Below, one piece after another: positions 51,627 to 61,180 of a DNA stretch of 64,000 bases. Both the position numbers and the translations under genes were made by a program. The stretch comes from Pseudomonas versuta. GTDB taxonomy: Bacteria > Pseudomonadota > Gammaproteobacteria > Pseudomonadales > Pseudomonadaceae. The stretch is from positions 3,616,001 to 3,680,000 of the forward strand of contig NZ_CP012676.1 in the NCBI RefSeq assembly GCF_001294575.1. Reading direction: 5' to 3'. Under the pieces are notes generated by a model that was given only the letters and a program-made list of their open reading frames with translations, was not told the DNA's origin and did no database searches. How positions within the stretch are numbered: the stretch's first letter is position 1; every line of letters begins with the position of its first letter.

Positions 51627-52392
51627 TTTGTTTCCAGCGCGCCATTAGCCGGCGCATGGCTTGCCACACATGCGCTTTGCGTTGTGGCTCATCCATTAAG
51701 AGTTCCAGACCCGGCAGCGCCCATGCGCAGCCCAGCCCTTCAATTTCGAGTTCACTGTTAAACGCTTCAGCGTCTGCCTCACCGGCAAAACGCACAGCCG
51801 GCAACCCCACCAGCCACAAGCAGGCACACTCGGCGTCTTCGAGACGGGCCATGACAAAGCCCTGTACGAATTCACGTGCCGCTTCCGGCCCCTGATCGAC
51901 ATTGCCGCGGCGCAACAGCGGCCAGCGTACGGGCTCGCCAATGATTTGCGGGCTGTCGGGCAGACCGGCAGCACGCAACATGTCCTTTAACAACAAGTAG
52001 GCCGGGTCACGGCTCTGGAACGCGCTGCCTGTGGGTAACTCCACCAGCACCAGGCAACGCCCGGCCCGCAGCAACTGCAAGGCAAAGCGCGGTGGCGGCA
52101 GTTGCACCACCCTGGCCGTTACCGGCACCGGCTCGGCTTCAACCACAGGTTTGCTGACCGGGCGTACTGTGACCGAAGGCCGAGGCACTTCGATCTTTGG
52201 CCGCTCAGCAGGCACGCTCGCAGCCGCCACTGCCTTGACCTCTGGACGCGCAATCACGGGCTCTGCGGGCGGCTCAGGGAGCACCAGCAGTTCGGGCCGC
52301 GAAGGCGCGGCAAACGGCAATTCGGTGCGCGGTAACCAGCTGACCACCTGCATGGCAGTCATGTAAGCGCGGCGGCGGGACTCGTTCAACAA
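51616..52392 (-). CDS. holD: DNA polymerase III psi subunit (HolD), cryptic pseudomonad type
   Basis: Up to 258 residues. A conserved N-terminal segment (AMQVVSWLPRTELPFAAPS) matches the clamp-loader-binding start of psi. A long Pro/Val/Ala-rich linker (~30-95) leads into a C-terminal folded domain (~100-255). The family is badly conserved, and the pseudomonad psi was described as cryptic. Position directly before rimI supports the call. The first possible start is TTG 52392 with another at 52389; ATG 52362 would shorten it by ten residues, and no clear ribosome site favours one. The Pro-rich part can also draw a TonB-like label, which I reject. Confidence 0.72.
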   Translation of the reverse strand: MLNESRRRAYMTAMQVVSWLPRTELPFAAPSRPELLVLPEPPAEPVIARPEVKAVAAASVPAERPKIEVPRPSVTVRPVSKPVVEAEPVPVTARVVQLPPPRFALQLLRAGRCLVLVELPTGSAFQSRDPAYLLLKDMLRAAGLPDSPQIIGEPVRWPLLRRGNVDQGPEAAREFVQGFVMARLEDAECACLWLVGLPAVRFAGEADAEAFNSELEIEGLGCAWALPGLELLMDEPQRKAHVWQAMRRLMARWKQNDE

Positions 52393-52570
52393 GGGGCGGC
52401 CATCTGTGGATAACTAAAGAGGGGCGATTCTACCGCCCTTCTGCCCTTCCCGCCCGCAGTTGATGCCTAAACGGTTGATCGGTCCGTGGCGCCTCTGATC
52501 GCCAAGTGATGACTCGACAGCACGTTGCAGTACAATCGCGACCTTTCATTGCCAATTGACCGGCCCTCCC

Positions 52571-53848
52571 ATGATCGAACCCAAGCGCGTATTACGTGCC
52601 CTCGCCGAGCACTGGGCCCTCCTTGAGCCTTTGTGTGAACACTTCGACCAAGGCACGTTGAGCCTCAGCGAGCTGCGTCTGCAATTGGCTATCCATCAAG
52701 TGGATAGCACGCCGCAGGACATCACTAACGTCCTCGACAGCTGGATCCGGCTGGATATTCTGGTGCCGGTCGCCAAAAGCCCGAACCGCTTTGAGTTGAA
52801 TGCACAAATTCTCGACTTTCTGGCGTACCTGAGGCGCGAACACCGCCTGGGCCTGTGCCTGGAAATCGAAGCCTATCTGCGTCATCTGGAGCGTCTGGCA
52901 GGTTATATCCAGGATGCGTTCGACATCCGTGACGGTCATGATCTGGCGCGCCAGTTGCGTTTGCTCGATATGCGCGTTCGCGATGTGCTGAAAAAACTCG
53001 CCAATGACGAACAGGCCCTGGTCGCGGTGGCCGAACGGGCCAAGACCAGCGACAGGCAGATCCCTCTGCGCCAGCGTTATGCCGAAGTTCTGGCGACCTG
53101 GGACGAATACGTCGAGCCGATGATCCAGCTGGTCAACGCCGACGGTGCTTTCGAGCAAGGCGTGCGCAAGGTTGAAAACGTATTGCTGCGCATGCTCAGC
53201 GAGCAGCAGCGACTCGGCCATCTGGTCGATGACGACATGTTGCTGCGCACCCACGCGCGGATCCTTGAAATGCAAACCAGCGCCCAGCTGACTTTGCGCC
53301 ATGCCCGTGAACTGCTGTTGCCACTGCGTGAAGAAGCGCGCCGTCACAACGCCGTGACCCGTGGCGCGGCACTGGCGCTGGCAGCCATTCGCCGCAAAGG
53401 ACTGGACGCCGTGCCCCAAGCGTCGATGCCGATGTTCACGCGCCCGCAAAGTACTTTTTTGGGCAGCGCCAGCCAGGTTGAAGCCTACGTGTATGCACTG
53501 GCCCGCTTTGAGCCCAAGCCGGCACGCTTCCCCAAGGCGCATAAAGTCCATCGGGGCGAAACGCCCAAAGCGCCGCGTACGGTCAAGGAAATGCTCGATC
53601 GGTGCAGCGCTGCGCTGCCGATGCCGGACTTGATGAGCTGGCTGCTGGCACAAGAGCCCGACGGTGACACCGACGAGTTGCTGTACTGGTTCTCCCGCCT
53701 GTCACGGGAAAAACGCTTCGTGCGCGAACGCCTCGAGCGTCGCGATTATTACACCCACGAACATCTGGTCAGCCTGCGTTCCTTCGCCCTGCTTTCGCGC
53801 AGCGAAGACGCAACCGAGACTACAGCGAGCCCTCTCCATGCATCTTGA
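52571..53848 (+). CDS. mksF: Condensin kleisin-like subunit MksF
   Basis: A 425-residue MukF-like protein of the MksBEF chromosome-organising complex. It opens with a winged-helix-like region (IEPKRVLRALAEHWALLEPLCEHFDQGTLSLSELRLQLAIHQ). A long helical middle and a C-terminal domain that binds the MksB head follow. ATG 52571 is preferred over TTG 52556. The gene overlaps mksE by 11 bp. Confidence 0.9.
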   Translation: MIEPKRVLRALAEHWALLEPLCEHFDQGTLSLSELRLQLAIHQVDSTPQDITNVLDSWIRLDILVPVAKSPNRFELNAQILDFLAYLRREHRLGLCLEIEAYLRHLERLAGYIQDAFDIRDGHDLARQLRLLDMRVRDVLKKLANDEQALVAVAERAKTSDRQIPLRQRYAEVLATWDEYVEPMIQLVNADGAFEQGVRKVENVLLRMLSEQQRLGHLVDDDMLLRTHARILEMQTSAQLTLRHARELLLPLREEARRHNAVTRGAALALAAIRRKGLDAVPQASMPMFTRPQSTFLGSASQVEAYVYALARFEPKPARFPKAHKVHRGETPKAPRTVKEMLDRCSAALPMPDLMSWLLAQEPDGDTDELLYWFSRLSREKRFVRERLERRDYYTHEHLVSLRSFALLSRSEDATETTASPLHAS

Positions 53849-54500
53849 TCTGTCAGAACTGCCCCAACTTGCGCCGATCTTTCGTGAGTTGTTCAAGGGT
53901 TACCACGTCAGCCGTCGCGACCCGGAGCTGTACGCGCAACTGTCCAACTTCCAGGATCAATACCGCGCCCTGTTCAAGGCGCTGGGCTTTGAACTGGTGT
54001 GTGATACCCGCGGGTTTTATTACTTCGTGCCCGACACCGCTACCGCGCAAGTGAACAAGACTGCGCAACGCCTGGCGCTGTTCACTTTTATCATCGTCGA
54101 GCATCTGGCCGATCAGGGCCGCGACCCGATTGCCGTACTCGATGGCGGCAGTCTGGGGCGCGATGAGCTGCCCGCGCTGCTGGATAAATACCGGGACCTG
54201 TTTGTACAGGCGGAAGTCACCACCCACGAAGAGCTGGAAGAAAAGATCATGCGCCGCATGACGCAGCTCGGATTTGCCAGCGAAGAGCCCGGTATCTACC
54301 GTTTTCTGCCGCCGATGCACCGCTTCCTCGACGTCTGCCTGTCGGTTCAGCAAGACCGCGATCTGGCCGCCAGCCTGCACAGCATTCTGCCGCTGCCCAC
54401 GCCGGTGTTGATCGACGATGACGCAGAGCCCGCGGATGAAGATGAAGACGCCGCACTGGCTCGCGCCATTGCCGCCGAGCAACAGGAGATGGATGCATGA
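53838..54500 (+). CDS. mksE: Condensin subunit MksE
   Basis: A 220-residue MukE-like winged-helix protein. It begins MHLDLSELPQLAPIFRELFKGYHV and ends in an acidic tail (DDDAEPADEDEDAALARAIAAEQ). MksE binds the kleisin and helps load the complex. The start ATG 53838 overlaps the mksF end, and its own end overlaps mksB by ATGA, so all three are translationally coupled. Confidence 0.9.
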   Translation: MHLDLSELPQLAPIFRELFKGYHVSRRDPELYAQLSNFQDQYRALFKALGFELVCDTRGFYYFVPDTATAQVNKTAQRLALFTFIIVEHLADQGRDPIAVLDGGSLGRDELPALLDKYRDLFVQAEVTTHEELEEKIMRRMTQLGFASEEPGIYRFLPPMHRFLDVCLSVQQDRDLAASLHSILPLPTPVLIDDDAEPADEDEDAALARAIAAEQQEMDA

Positions 54501-57337
54501 GTCAGGAACGCTACGGAATACGCCGCTTTGCCTTGCTCAATACCGCCGGTTACAGCCTGGGTCTGTTCCCGCTGGAGCATCCGCTGTCGGTGTACGGCGC
54601 CAACAACCTCGGCAAATCAGCCTCGATCAATGCCTTGCAGTTCCCGATTCTGGCGCGCATGTCAGACATGAGCTTCGGCAAGTACAGCCTCGAACAGTCG
54701 CGCCGCTTCTACTTTGCGTCGGACACCAGCTACATCCTAGTGGAAGTCTCCCTGCCCCATGGCCCCCATGTGATCGGCGTGGTGGGCCGCGGCCCGGGCG
54801 GCGGCTTCGGTCATCAGTTTTTCGCCTACGCGGGCGAGCTGGACTTGGCCCATTACCAGAAAGATGACACCTGCCTGCGGCAAAAAGAGTTGTTCACCAA
54901 CCTTGAGCGCAATGGCCTCAAGGCCTACGAGCTCAAGCCTGACGAGCTGCGCCGCTTGCTGGTGGGCGGGCATACCTCGATCCCGCTGGACCTGACGCTG
55001 ATCCCGCTGCGTTCCACCAGCGAACAAAGCATGAAGACGTTCCGCGCGCTGTTTATCAACCTGCTGCACATGCGCGAAATCACCGCGGCCAAGCTCAAGC
55101 AACTGTTCCTCGATGCCTTCGAGCACAGCCTGCGTTCGGGCAGCGTCGATTACATTGCCGCCTGTGAAGAAGCCTTCCGCGACGTGCGACGCATGGAGCA
55201 GGACTACAACGCTCTGGTCGGCGCCGGGCCGCTGGTTGAAGCGCTGGCTGCCGGCGTTCGCCAGCGCGATCTGTTGCGCGGCAAGCTGCATCGCCTGTCG
55301 CCGCTCCTGGATTCGCTGCTCGGCACCTGGCAGGACTACGCCGGGGCACGCAAGGAAGAGTTGCTGATTCAATCCGAGCACTACCGCAACGAACAGGATT
55401 CGCTGCAAAACAATCAACGCAGCAGCACCCAGGAGCTGATGCGCCTGGAGCGGGAAATCAGTGGCATCCAGCGCTGGCTCGGCGAGCTGTCAGTGCTCAA
55501 GCATCGCTTTGCCCTGGTTGACGATGTGAAAGTGCTGGAGCAGCAATTGCTGGCCGCCAAGGATGCCCACGACGAATTGGCAGGCGCCCTGGCGCAATCG
55601 CGGCAGTTCAGCGCCGAGGATCTGGACGAGCGCCTGCGGGATCTGGAAAAACGCCTGAAATCGGTCAAGCAACAGCTCGACCACGCCGACAACAATAGCT
55701 ACGCCCGTCTGCGCGAAGAGTTTTCACAGCAGGATGTGGAGCGCCTGATGCGCCTGTTCAACAGCGCCCTGTTCAGCTTGCCTCTGGGCGAGCACGGGAT
55801 TGCGCTGGATGACAGTGACGCGTGGGTCAAATCCCTGGAGTTGATCCTCGATGGCTTTAAAGGTGAGCGTTTTGAGGCACCCGGGCTTTGCATCGACCTC
55901 AGTCACATTGAGCCGCCTGCCCTGCAAGCGCTGGCCGACCGCGCTGCGTTGCGCGAGCAAAAAGAGCGCCTGGAAAAAGAACTCAAGCAACTGAAAACCC
56001 AGCAGGCCGTGACCTCTGACCGGGCGGCGAGCAAGAGTGAAGCCGAGTCTCTGTATCAACAGGTGCTGGACGCGCAAAAGGCGCTGGAAGACTTCCGCCG
56101 CAGCCAGACGTTGAGTGCCGAGGAAGGCGAAAAACTTGAGCAACTGGCCCAGGCCGAAGGTGCGCAAGACGAATTGAAACGCTCCAGCGATGCATTCACC
56201 GAACGGGTGCAACAACTGTCGGCCAAGCTGCAGCTGGTGGGCCGCCAGATCGGTGACATGGAAGCCAAGCAGCGCACTCTGGATGACAGCTTGCGCCGTC
56301 GTCAGTTGTTGCCGGCCGATCTGCCGTTCGGTACGCCGTTCATGGACCCGGTCGACGACTCGATGGACAACCTGTTGCCGTTGCTCAACGACTATCAGGA
56401 CAGTTGGCAGAGCCTGTTGCGCAGTGACGGTCAAATCGAAGCGCTGTATGCGCAGGTGCGCCTCAAAGGCGTTGCCAAGTTCGACAGCGAAGATGACATG
56501 GAGCGTCGTCTGCAATTGCTGATCAACGCTTATGCGCACCGTACCGAGGAAGCCCTGACTCTGGGCAAGGCCCGTCGTGCAGCCGTGACTGACATCGCCC
56601 GGACCCTGCGCAATATTCGCAGTGACTACGACAGCCTTGAACACCAGCTGGCGCTGTTCAACCGCGAGATCAACAAGCGTCAGGTCTCCAACTTGCAGAG
56701 CTTTCGCATCGTGCTGGCGCCGAACAAGGAGGCGCTCAAGCATATCGATCAGATTATCCACAGCGCCGGTCAGTACGAAGAAGGCGAAACCTTGTCGGTG
56801 TTCGACCTCAGCCAGAGCGCCGAGCAGGACAACAAGAACGAAGAAGCCAAGGAGTATCTGGCGCGGCTGGTAGCGGCAAACCATAACCAGCTGGGGCTCA
56901 AGGATCTGTTTGAGCTGGCGTTCGAGATCACCAAGGTCAATGGACAGCCTGTGATCCACACCGATATCGACGGTGCTGCGTCCAACGGTACGACCATGAC
57001 CATCAAGGCGCTGACCAACATGTATCTGTTGCTGCACTTGATGGATCGCGATCAGGCCGGGCGTATCCGTTTGCCGTACTACCTGGACGAAGCCGCCGAC
57101 ATTGACGAGAAGAACCAGACTGCGCTGCTGGAAACCAGTCTGCAGCTGGGCTTTGTGCCTATTCTGGCCAGTGTCAAACCGCAGGTCTGTGCCCACGTGG
57201 CCATCGACCTTGAAGGTGGCAGCGGCCCGAACGGGATTTACATCGACGAGGATGACTGGAAGTACATCCGCCGCCATGACGAGGTGCAACCTGCGACTGG
57301 CGCACCGGTTCAGCTGCCGGAGCTGGATGAAGTCTGA
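54497..57337 (+). CDS. mksB: SMC-like condensin ATPase MksB
   Basis: A 946-residue SMC-like ATPase. The Walker A lies at residues 34-41 (GANNLGKS), long coiled coils at ~240-440 and ~490-720, and the Walker B with catalytic glutamate at D864/E865 (YYLDEAADID). It compacts DNA with MksE and MksF. Length is far below MukB (~1480), as expected for the small Mks class. A strong terminator follows and there is no mksG nuclease gene, so this looks like the chromosome-maintenance form and not the Wadjet plasmid-defence form. Confidence 0.92.
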   Translation: MSQERYGIRRFALLNTAGYSLGLFPLEHPLSVYGANNLGKSASINALQFPILARMSDMSFGKYSLEQSRRFYFASDTSYILVEVSLPHGPHVIGVVGRGPGGGFGHQFFAYAGELDLAHYQKDDTCLRQKELFTNLERNGLKAYELKPDELRRLLVGGHTSIPLDLTLIPLRSTSEQSMKTFRALFINLLHMREITAAKLKQLFLDAFEHSLRSGSVDYIAACEEAFRDVRRMEQDYNALVGAGPLVEALAAGVRQRDLLRGKLHRLSPLLDSLLGTWQDYAGARKEELLIQSEHYRNEQDSLQNNQRSSTQELMRLEREISGIQRWLGELSVLKHRFALVDDVKVLEQQLLAAKDAHDELAGALAQSRQFSAEDLDERLRDLEKRLKSVKQQLDHADNNSYARLREEFSQQDVERLMRLFNSALFSLPLGEHGIALDDSDAWVKSLELILDGFKGERFEAPGLCIDLSHIEPPALQALADRAALREQKERLEKELKQLKTQQAVTSDRAASKSEAESLYQQVLDAQKALEDFRRSQTLSAEEGEKLEQLAQAEGAQDELKRSSDAFTERVQQLSAKLQLVGRQIGDMEAKQRTLDDSLRRRQLLPADLPFGTPFMDPVDDSMDNLLPLLNDYQDSWQSLLRSDGQIEALYAQVRLKGVAKFDSEDDMERRLQLLINAYAHRTEEALTLGKARRAAVTDIARTLRNIRSDYDSLEHQLALFNREINKRQVSNLQSFRIVLAPNKEALKHIDQIIHSAGQYEEGETLSVFDLSQSAEQDNKNEEAKEYLARLVAANHNQLGLKDLFELAFEITKVNGQPVIHTDIDGAASNGTTMTIKALTNMYLLLHLMDRDQAGRIRLPYYLDEAADIDEKNQTALLETSLQLGFVPILASVKPQVCAHVAIDLEGGSGPNGIYIDEDDWKYIRRHDEVQPATGAPVQLPELDEV

Positions 57338-57360
57338 GACCTGATGTGTGCTATAAACCA

Positions 57361-57396
57361 AAAGGCCGCGATCAATGATCGCGGCCTTTTTTTGAG
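57361..57396. terminator. Bidirectional terminator between mksB and pqiB
   Basis: A 13-bp stem AAAGGCCGCGATC/GATCGCGGCCTTT (57361-57373, 57377-57389) with a three-base loop. A T-run extends the plus strand, and the A-run of the left arm gives T on the minus strand. Confidence 0.93.
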
Positions 57397-57412
57397 CGGT
57401 TACAACTGGCGG

Positions 57413-59716
57413 CTATTTGCCCAGCGGGATTTTCGGTGCCCATTGCAGCCACTCTTCCTCGAACTTGTCGAACAAGGGGAAGGTTTGCTCCGGGCGGGCC
57501 TGATTGCCCATCTTGTCGTCATCCGGCGTGGCAAAGGCAATACCGCCCTGGACCAGGGTTTCCAACGACTCGGTGCGGATGGTGGCGCCTTTGAACAGGC
57601 CAAAATCGACACCAAAACCGCTGCTGTTCCAGAAGCGGCTGCCACTGCGCACTAACGGCGCATAACGCGGCTCGATCAGGATATGCACCAGTACACGGTC
57701 CGCGGTGTTGCCCAGCTCGTATCCGGTGACCTTGCCGACCGTGACTTCACGGTAGGTCACGGGTACGCCTTCCTTGAGCGAGCCACGGCGTGCAGCACTC
57801 AACACCAAGCTTAGCCCGGCTTGCGAGACGGCAGCCTCCGGCGCTTGGTCCAGAGCGACAAAGTTGGTTTGCGGCCCCAGTTGTCGGGCCGCAGGCTGCA
57901 CTTCAAGGTACTGACCGGTTACCAGGGTTTCCAGGTTTGCAGTTTTCATCAGCCCGAGCTCGGGTTTGACCACCCAGAACTGACTGCCCACCCGTGCAAT
58001 TCGCCCCGGCACTTCAGTGATGCGGGCCTTGAGCATTACCGACTGCAGATCGTCACTGAGGTCGACGCTTTCGATCTTGCCTACATCCAGACCTTTGAAC
58101 CGAATCGGTGTACCGCTGCGCAGTCCATCGGCACGGGCCACTTTGATTGTTACAGCAACACCTTGCTGCATTGCAGCGTCGCGGTCGGTGAACAGGCGGA
58201 AACGCGGGATACGTTTTTGCAGGGGCGCCGTGGCTTCCGGTGTTTCGAATGCAATCCCGCCGGCCATCAGGCTTTGCAGGGACTCACTCTTGACCTGAAT
58301 TCCTCCGGTCAATCCGCCCGTAAGGGTAATACCGCTGGCATTCCAGAAACGGGTCGAGGCGTTGACCAGGTTTTCATATTCTTTCTCGATGTGCACACCG
58401 ATGACCAGCTGTTTCTTGGTGCGGGAGAACTGGTAACTCTGGACCGAGCCCACCTTGACCTGCTTGTAGAGAATCGGACTGCCTACATCCAGTGAGCCCA
58501 GGTTTTCGGTAAAGAGCACCATGTGCAGACCCGGTGAACGCAGGTCCAGCGGTGGCGCTTTGGGCCGGGCCACGAATTCACGCTCCGGCGTACTGCCCTT
58601 GTCACCCGGGCGGATGGCGATGTAGTTGCCTTTCACCAGAGCCTCGAGCCCGGTGATGCCGGCCAGCGAGATGGAGGGTTTTACCACCCAGAACTGGGTG
58701 CCCTGCACCAGGTAATCTTCCGCCAACGGGTCCAGTGCCAGTTCGGCACTGGCACTGGTCAGGTCCGGATCGACTTTCAAGGCCTTGAGGCTACCGACCT
58801 GGATACCTTTGTACATGACCGGTGTACGACCGGCTTGCAGACCTTCAAAGTCACTCAGTTTGACTTTGACCTTGATCCCTGCCTGGGCGGCGTCAAAGTC
58901 CTCATAGAGCCGGAACGGCAGGCTTGAATCAGTCGGCGGGCTATCTTTGCGGTTCTCTGGCGTCGCGAAAGCGATACCACCGGCAACGATGCTGGCCAGG
59001 GATTCGCTGCGAACTTTCACACCGGAGAGGTTGGCGTCGATGCTGATGCCGCTGGCGTTCCAGAATCGCGTGTGTTTACGCACCAGGTTGGCGTAAGTAG
59101 GTTCGATGAAGACCTTGATTTCGACAGTGCTTTGATCTTCTGACAGCACGTAGCTTTTGATCTGACCCACCTGGATCTGTTTGTAAAAGACCGGGCTGCC
59201 ACGGTTTAACGAACCCAGGCGATCGGCTTTGAGCGTCAGGTGCAGTCCGGGCTTGGCGTCAGACAGAGGCGGCTCTTGTGACAAGGCCTTGAACTTGCGA
59301 GTGGGTTCGCCATCGGCCGGGCTGACGGCGATGTAGTTGCCTGATACCAGGGTTTCCAGGCCGGTAATACCCGCCAGGGAGACGCTGGGTTTGACCAGCC
59401 AGAATCGAGTGTTTGTTTTGAGGTACTGCTCGACGTCTTTGTCCATCTCGACGGTGGCAATCACCCCTTTGCTCGGGCCATCCTCATCCAGGGCCAGGGT
59501 TTTGACCTTGCCCACAGGCATGCCTTTGTAGACCACTTCAGTCTTGTTGGCGACGATGCCTTCGCCACTTTCGAAGCGTACCTGAATATCGATTCCGGTC
59601 TGGGTATAGGCGCGCCATCCCAGCCAGCCACCGATGATCAGGGCAATGAGCGGGAGAATCCAGATTGCCGACCAGTTGGAGGCCGGGCGGGTTTTAGCGG
59701 TAGGCAATTCACTCAT
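57413..59716 (-). CDS. pqiB: PqiB-type intermembrane lipid transport protein, six MCE domains
   Basis: A 767-residue inner-membrane-anchored protein. One TM helix (~17-35, WIWLPLIALIIGGWLGWRAY) is followed by six MCE-type repeats, each with a Y-K/R...VG core (VYKGMPVGKV, FYKQIQVGQI, MYKGIQVGSL, LYKQVKVGSV, RFKGLDVGKI, TYREVTVGKV). E. coli PqiB has three and LetB seven. Stacked MCE rings form a tube that carries lipids between membranes. It overlaps the second pqiA gene by 8 bp. Confidence 0.9.
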   Translation of the reverse strand: MSELPTAKTRPASNWSAIWILPLIALIIGGWLGWRAYTQTGIDIQVRFESGEGIVANKTEVVYKGMPVGKVKTLALDEDGPSKGVIATVEMDKDVEQYLKTNTRFWLVKPSVSLAGITGLETLVSGNYIAVSPADGEPTRKFKALSQEPPLSDAKPGLHLTLKADRLGSLNRGSPVFYKQIQVGQIKSYVLSEDQSTVEIKVFIEPTYANLVRKHTRFWNASGISIDANLSGVKVRSESLASIVAGGIAFATPENRKDSPPTDSSLPFRLYEDFDAAQAGIKVKVKLSDFEGLQAGRTPVMYKGIQVGSLKALKVDPDLTSASAELALDPLAEDYLVQGTQFWVVKPSISLAGITGLEALVKGNYIAIRPGDKGSTPEREFVARPKAPPLDLRSPGLHMVLFTENLGSLDVGSPILYKQVKVGSVQSYQFSRTKKQLVIGVHIEKEYENLVNASTRFWNASGITLTGGLTGGIQVKSESLQSLMAGGIAFETPEATAPLQKRIPRFRLFTDRDAAMQQGVAVTIKVARADGLRSGTPIRFKGLDVGKIESVDLSDDLQSVMLKARITEVPGRIARVGSQFWVVKPELGLMKTANLETLVTGQYLEVQPAARQLGPQTNFVALDQAPEAAVSQAGLSLVLSAARRGSLKEGVPVTYREVTVGKVTGYELGNTADRVLVHILIEPRYAPLVRSGSRFWNSSGFGVDFGLFKGATIRTESLETLVQGGIAFATPDDDKMGNQARPEQTFPLFDKFEEEWLQWAPKIPLGK

Positions 59717-60332
59717 GGTCGTCGTCCGACTCCGTGTTATCCCAAATCAGTCGGGGATCAAAAGTTACAGCGGCTAGCATTGTTAATACCACCACACTGG
59801 CAAAAGCCACCGCGCCAAGATTGGCCTCGATGCTGGCTATTCGTCCAAAGTTCACCACCGCCACCAGGATGGCGATGACAAAAATATCCAGCATTGACCA
59901 GCGGCCAATGAATTCGATAAAGCGGTACATGATGATCCGCTGCCGGGCTGACAGAGGCTGGCGGCGCTGTACTGAAAACAACAGCAAGGCGATACCGACG
60001 AGCTTGAAGGTTGGCACCAGGATACTGGCCACAAATACAACGGCCGCAATCGGGATCATGCCGTGCTGCACCAGCTCGATGACGCCGGCCATGATGGTGC
60101 TCGGAGAACCTTGGCCCAATGAGTTGACTGTCATGATCGGCAGCAGATTGGCCGGAATATAGAGAATGGCGGAGGTTAGCAACAATGCCCAGGTACGCAT
60201 AAGGCTGTCTGGGCGCCGTGCATGGACCAGTGCGCCACATCGGGTACAGCTTTGTTCATCGGTCTCGGGATCTTGTCTGTTCAGTTCGTGGCACTCGCCG
60301 CAAATCAAGATTCCTGCATCAATCGCCCGCAT
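59709..60332 (-). CDS. pqiA: Paraquat-inducible protein A, second half-protein
   Basis: A 207-residue membrane protein with a zinc-ribbon start (CGEC and CTRCG) and four hydrophobic helices of the PqiA domain. It corresponds to the second half of the two-domain PqiA/LetA of E. coli. It overlaps the first half gene by 14 bp and pqiB by 8 bp. Confidence 0.88.
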   Translation of the reverse strand: MRAIDAGILICGECHELNRQDPETDEQSCTRCGALVHARRPDSLMRTWALLLTSAILYIPANLLPIMTVNSLGQGSPSTIMAGVIELVQHGMIPIAAVVFVASILVPTFKLVGIALLLFSVQRRQPLSARQRIIMYRFIEFIGRWSMLDIFVIAILVAVVNFGRIASIEANLGAVAFASVVVLTMLAAVTFDPRLIWDNTESDDDHE

Positions 60333-60978
60333 GGAGATCCTCCCCGGAAAGTGCCTGCCAAATCTGGTGAGGCGACATCACCACCTCCAGCAAGACCTGT
60401 ATCAGCAATAAACTGACAAAGCAGGTTAAACCAAGACCGAGACTCAACTCTGCAAGGTCGGACAATTTCACAATCGCCACTAATACCCCCATCAGGTACA
60501 CCTCGAGCATGCCCCAGTCCCGTAAGTGGTGGTACATACGGTAAATAAGCAGCCCGTAGCTGCGGCCTATGTTCCAGCGAATGCTGAGTAACACGGCGAG
60601 TTGGCAGAGCAGCTTGAGCAGCGGAATCCCCATGCTGCACAGGAAGACCACGACGGCGATACCCTGCATGCCGGTATTGAACAGGCCCAGTACACCGCTC
60701 CAGACTGTATCTTGCGATGTCTGACCCAATAGATTGAGCTGCATGATGGGTAAAAAGTTCGCAGGCACGTAGAGCAGCAAAGCGGCAATCACCAGCGCGA
60801 GGCTGCGTTCGACGACATTGTGCCGATGGGCATAGAGTTCATAACCGCAGCGAGGGCATTGGGCTTTTTCACCGAGGGCGAGATGCGGCCTGCGCATCAG
60901 CAGATCGCACTCGTGGCAGGCCACTAACTCGTCCAGCGGTAGATCTGACACCCCTTGGGGGTCAACCGGATCTGGCAT
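60319..60978 (-). CDS. pqiA: Paraquat-inducible protein A, first half-protein
   Basis: A 219-residue membrane protein with the zinc-ribbon CHEC...CPRCGYELYAHR and four helices (VIAALLLYVPANFLPIMQLNLLGQTSQDTV and following). It is the first gene of the operon on the minus strand. Splitting of PqiA into two genes, each with one PqiA domain, would let the halves assemble as separate subunits. A promoter should lie at 60979-61130. Confidence 0.88.
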   Translation of the reverse strand: MPDPVDPQGVSDLPLDELVACHECDLLMRRPHLALGEKAQCPRCGYELYAHRHNVVERSLALVIAALLLYVPANFLPIMQLNLLGQTSQDTVWSGVLGLFNTGMQGIAVVVFLCSMGIPLLKLLCQLAVLLSIRWNIGRSYGLLIYRMYHHLRDWGMLEVYLMGVLVAIVKLSDLAELSLGLGLTCFVSLLLIQVLLEVVMSPHQIWQALSGEDLHAGD

Positions 60979-61093
60979 ATAGGAGTCTCTGGCTCAGAAA
61001 ATGACTGCGCCTATTCTAGTGCGCGGACTACAAAATAACTGTGCATATTTGTAGGACTTTAGCTTCAGGTGAGCCTGGGCCCGTAGTGCTGGA

Positions 61094-61118
61094 GTTGCAG
61101 CGTATCGCTGTCTGCAAC
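61094..61118. other. Inverted repeat upstream of pqiA
   Basis: GTTGCAG (61094-61100) and CTGCAAC (61112-61118), followed by TTTTC on the plus strand. It could be an operator for the pqi operon or a weak terminator; sequence alone does not decide. Confidence 0.35.
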
Positions 61119-61136
61119 TTTTCTCGCCACAAAAAC

Positions 61137-61170
61137 AAACCCCCTGTCTGCATGAGCAGACAGGGGGTTT
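61137..61170 (-). terminator. Terminator of the rRNA operon
   Basis: A 15-bp stem, AAACCCCCTGTCTGC (61137-61151) and GCAGACAGGGGGTTT (61156-61170), with a four-base loop. On the minus strand it is followed by a T-rich stretch. It lies just after the 5S gene. Confidence 0.92.
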
Positions 61171-61180
61171 GGAATTTAAT

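Noticed and set aside
51616..52392. TonB-like energy transducer
   Set aside because: The Pro-rich stretch is TonB-like in composition only; there is no N-terminal membrane helix and no TonB C-terminal domain, and the place before rimI fits HolD.
54497..57337. Wadjet anti-plasmid defence system
   Set aside because: MksB, MksE and MksF are present but the MksG/JetD nuclease gene is absent next to them.
55724..57361. 545-codon minus-strand ORF opposite mksB
   Set aside because: It mirrors the coding frame of a well-supported SMC-like gene; His/Gln/Leu-rich composition is an artefact of high-GC third positions.
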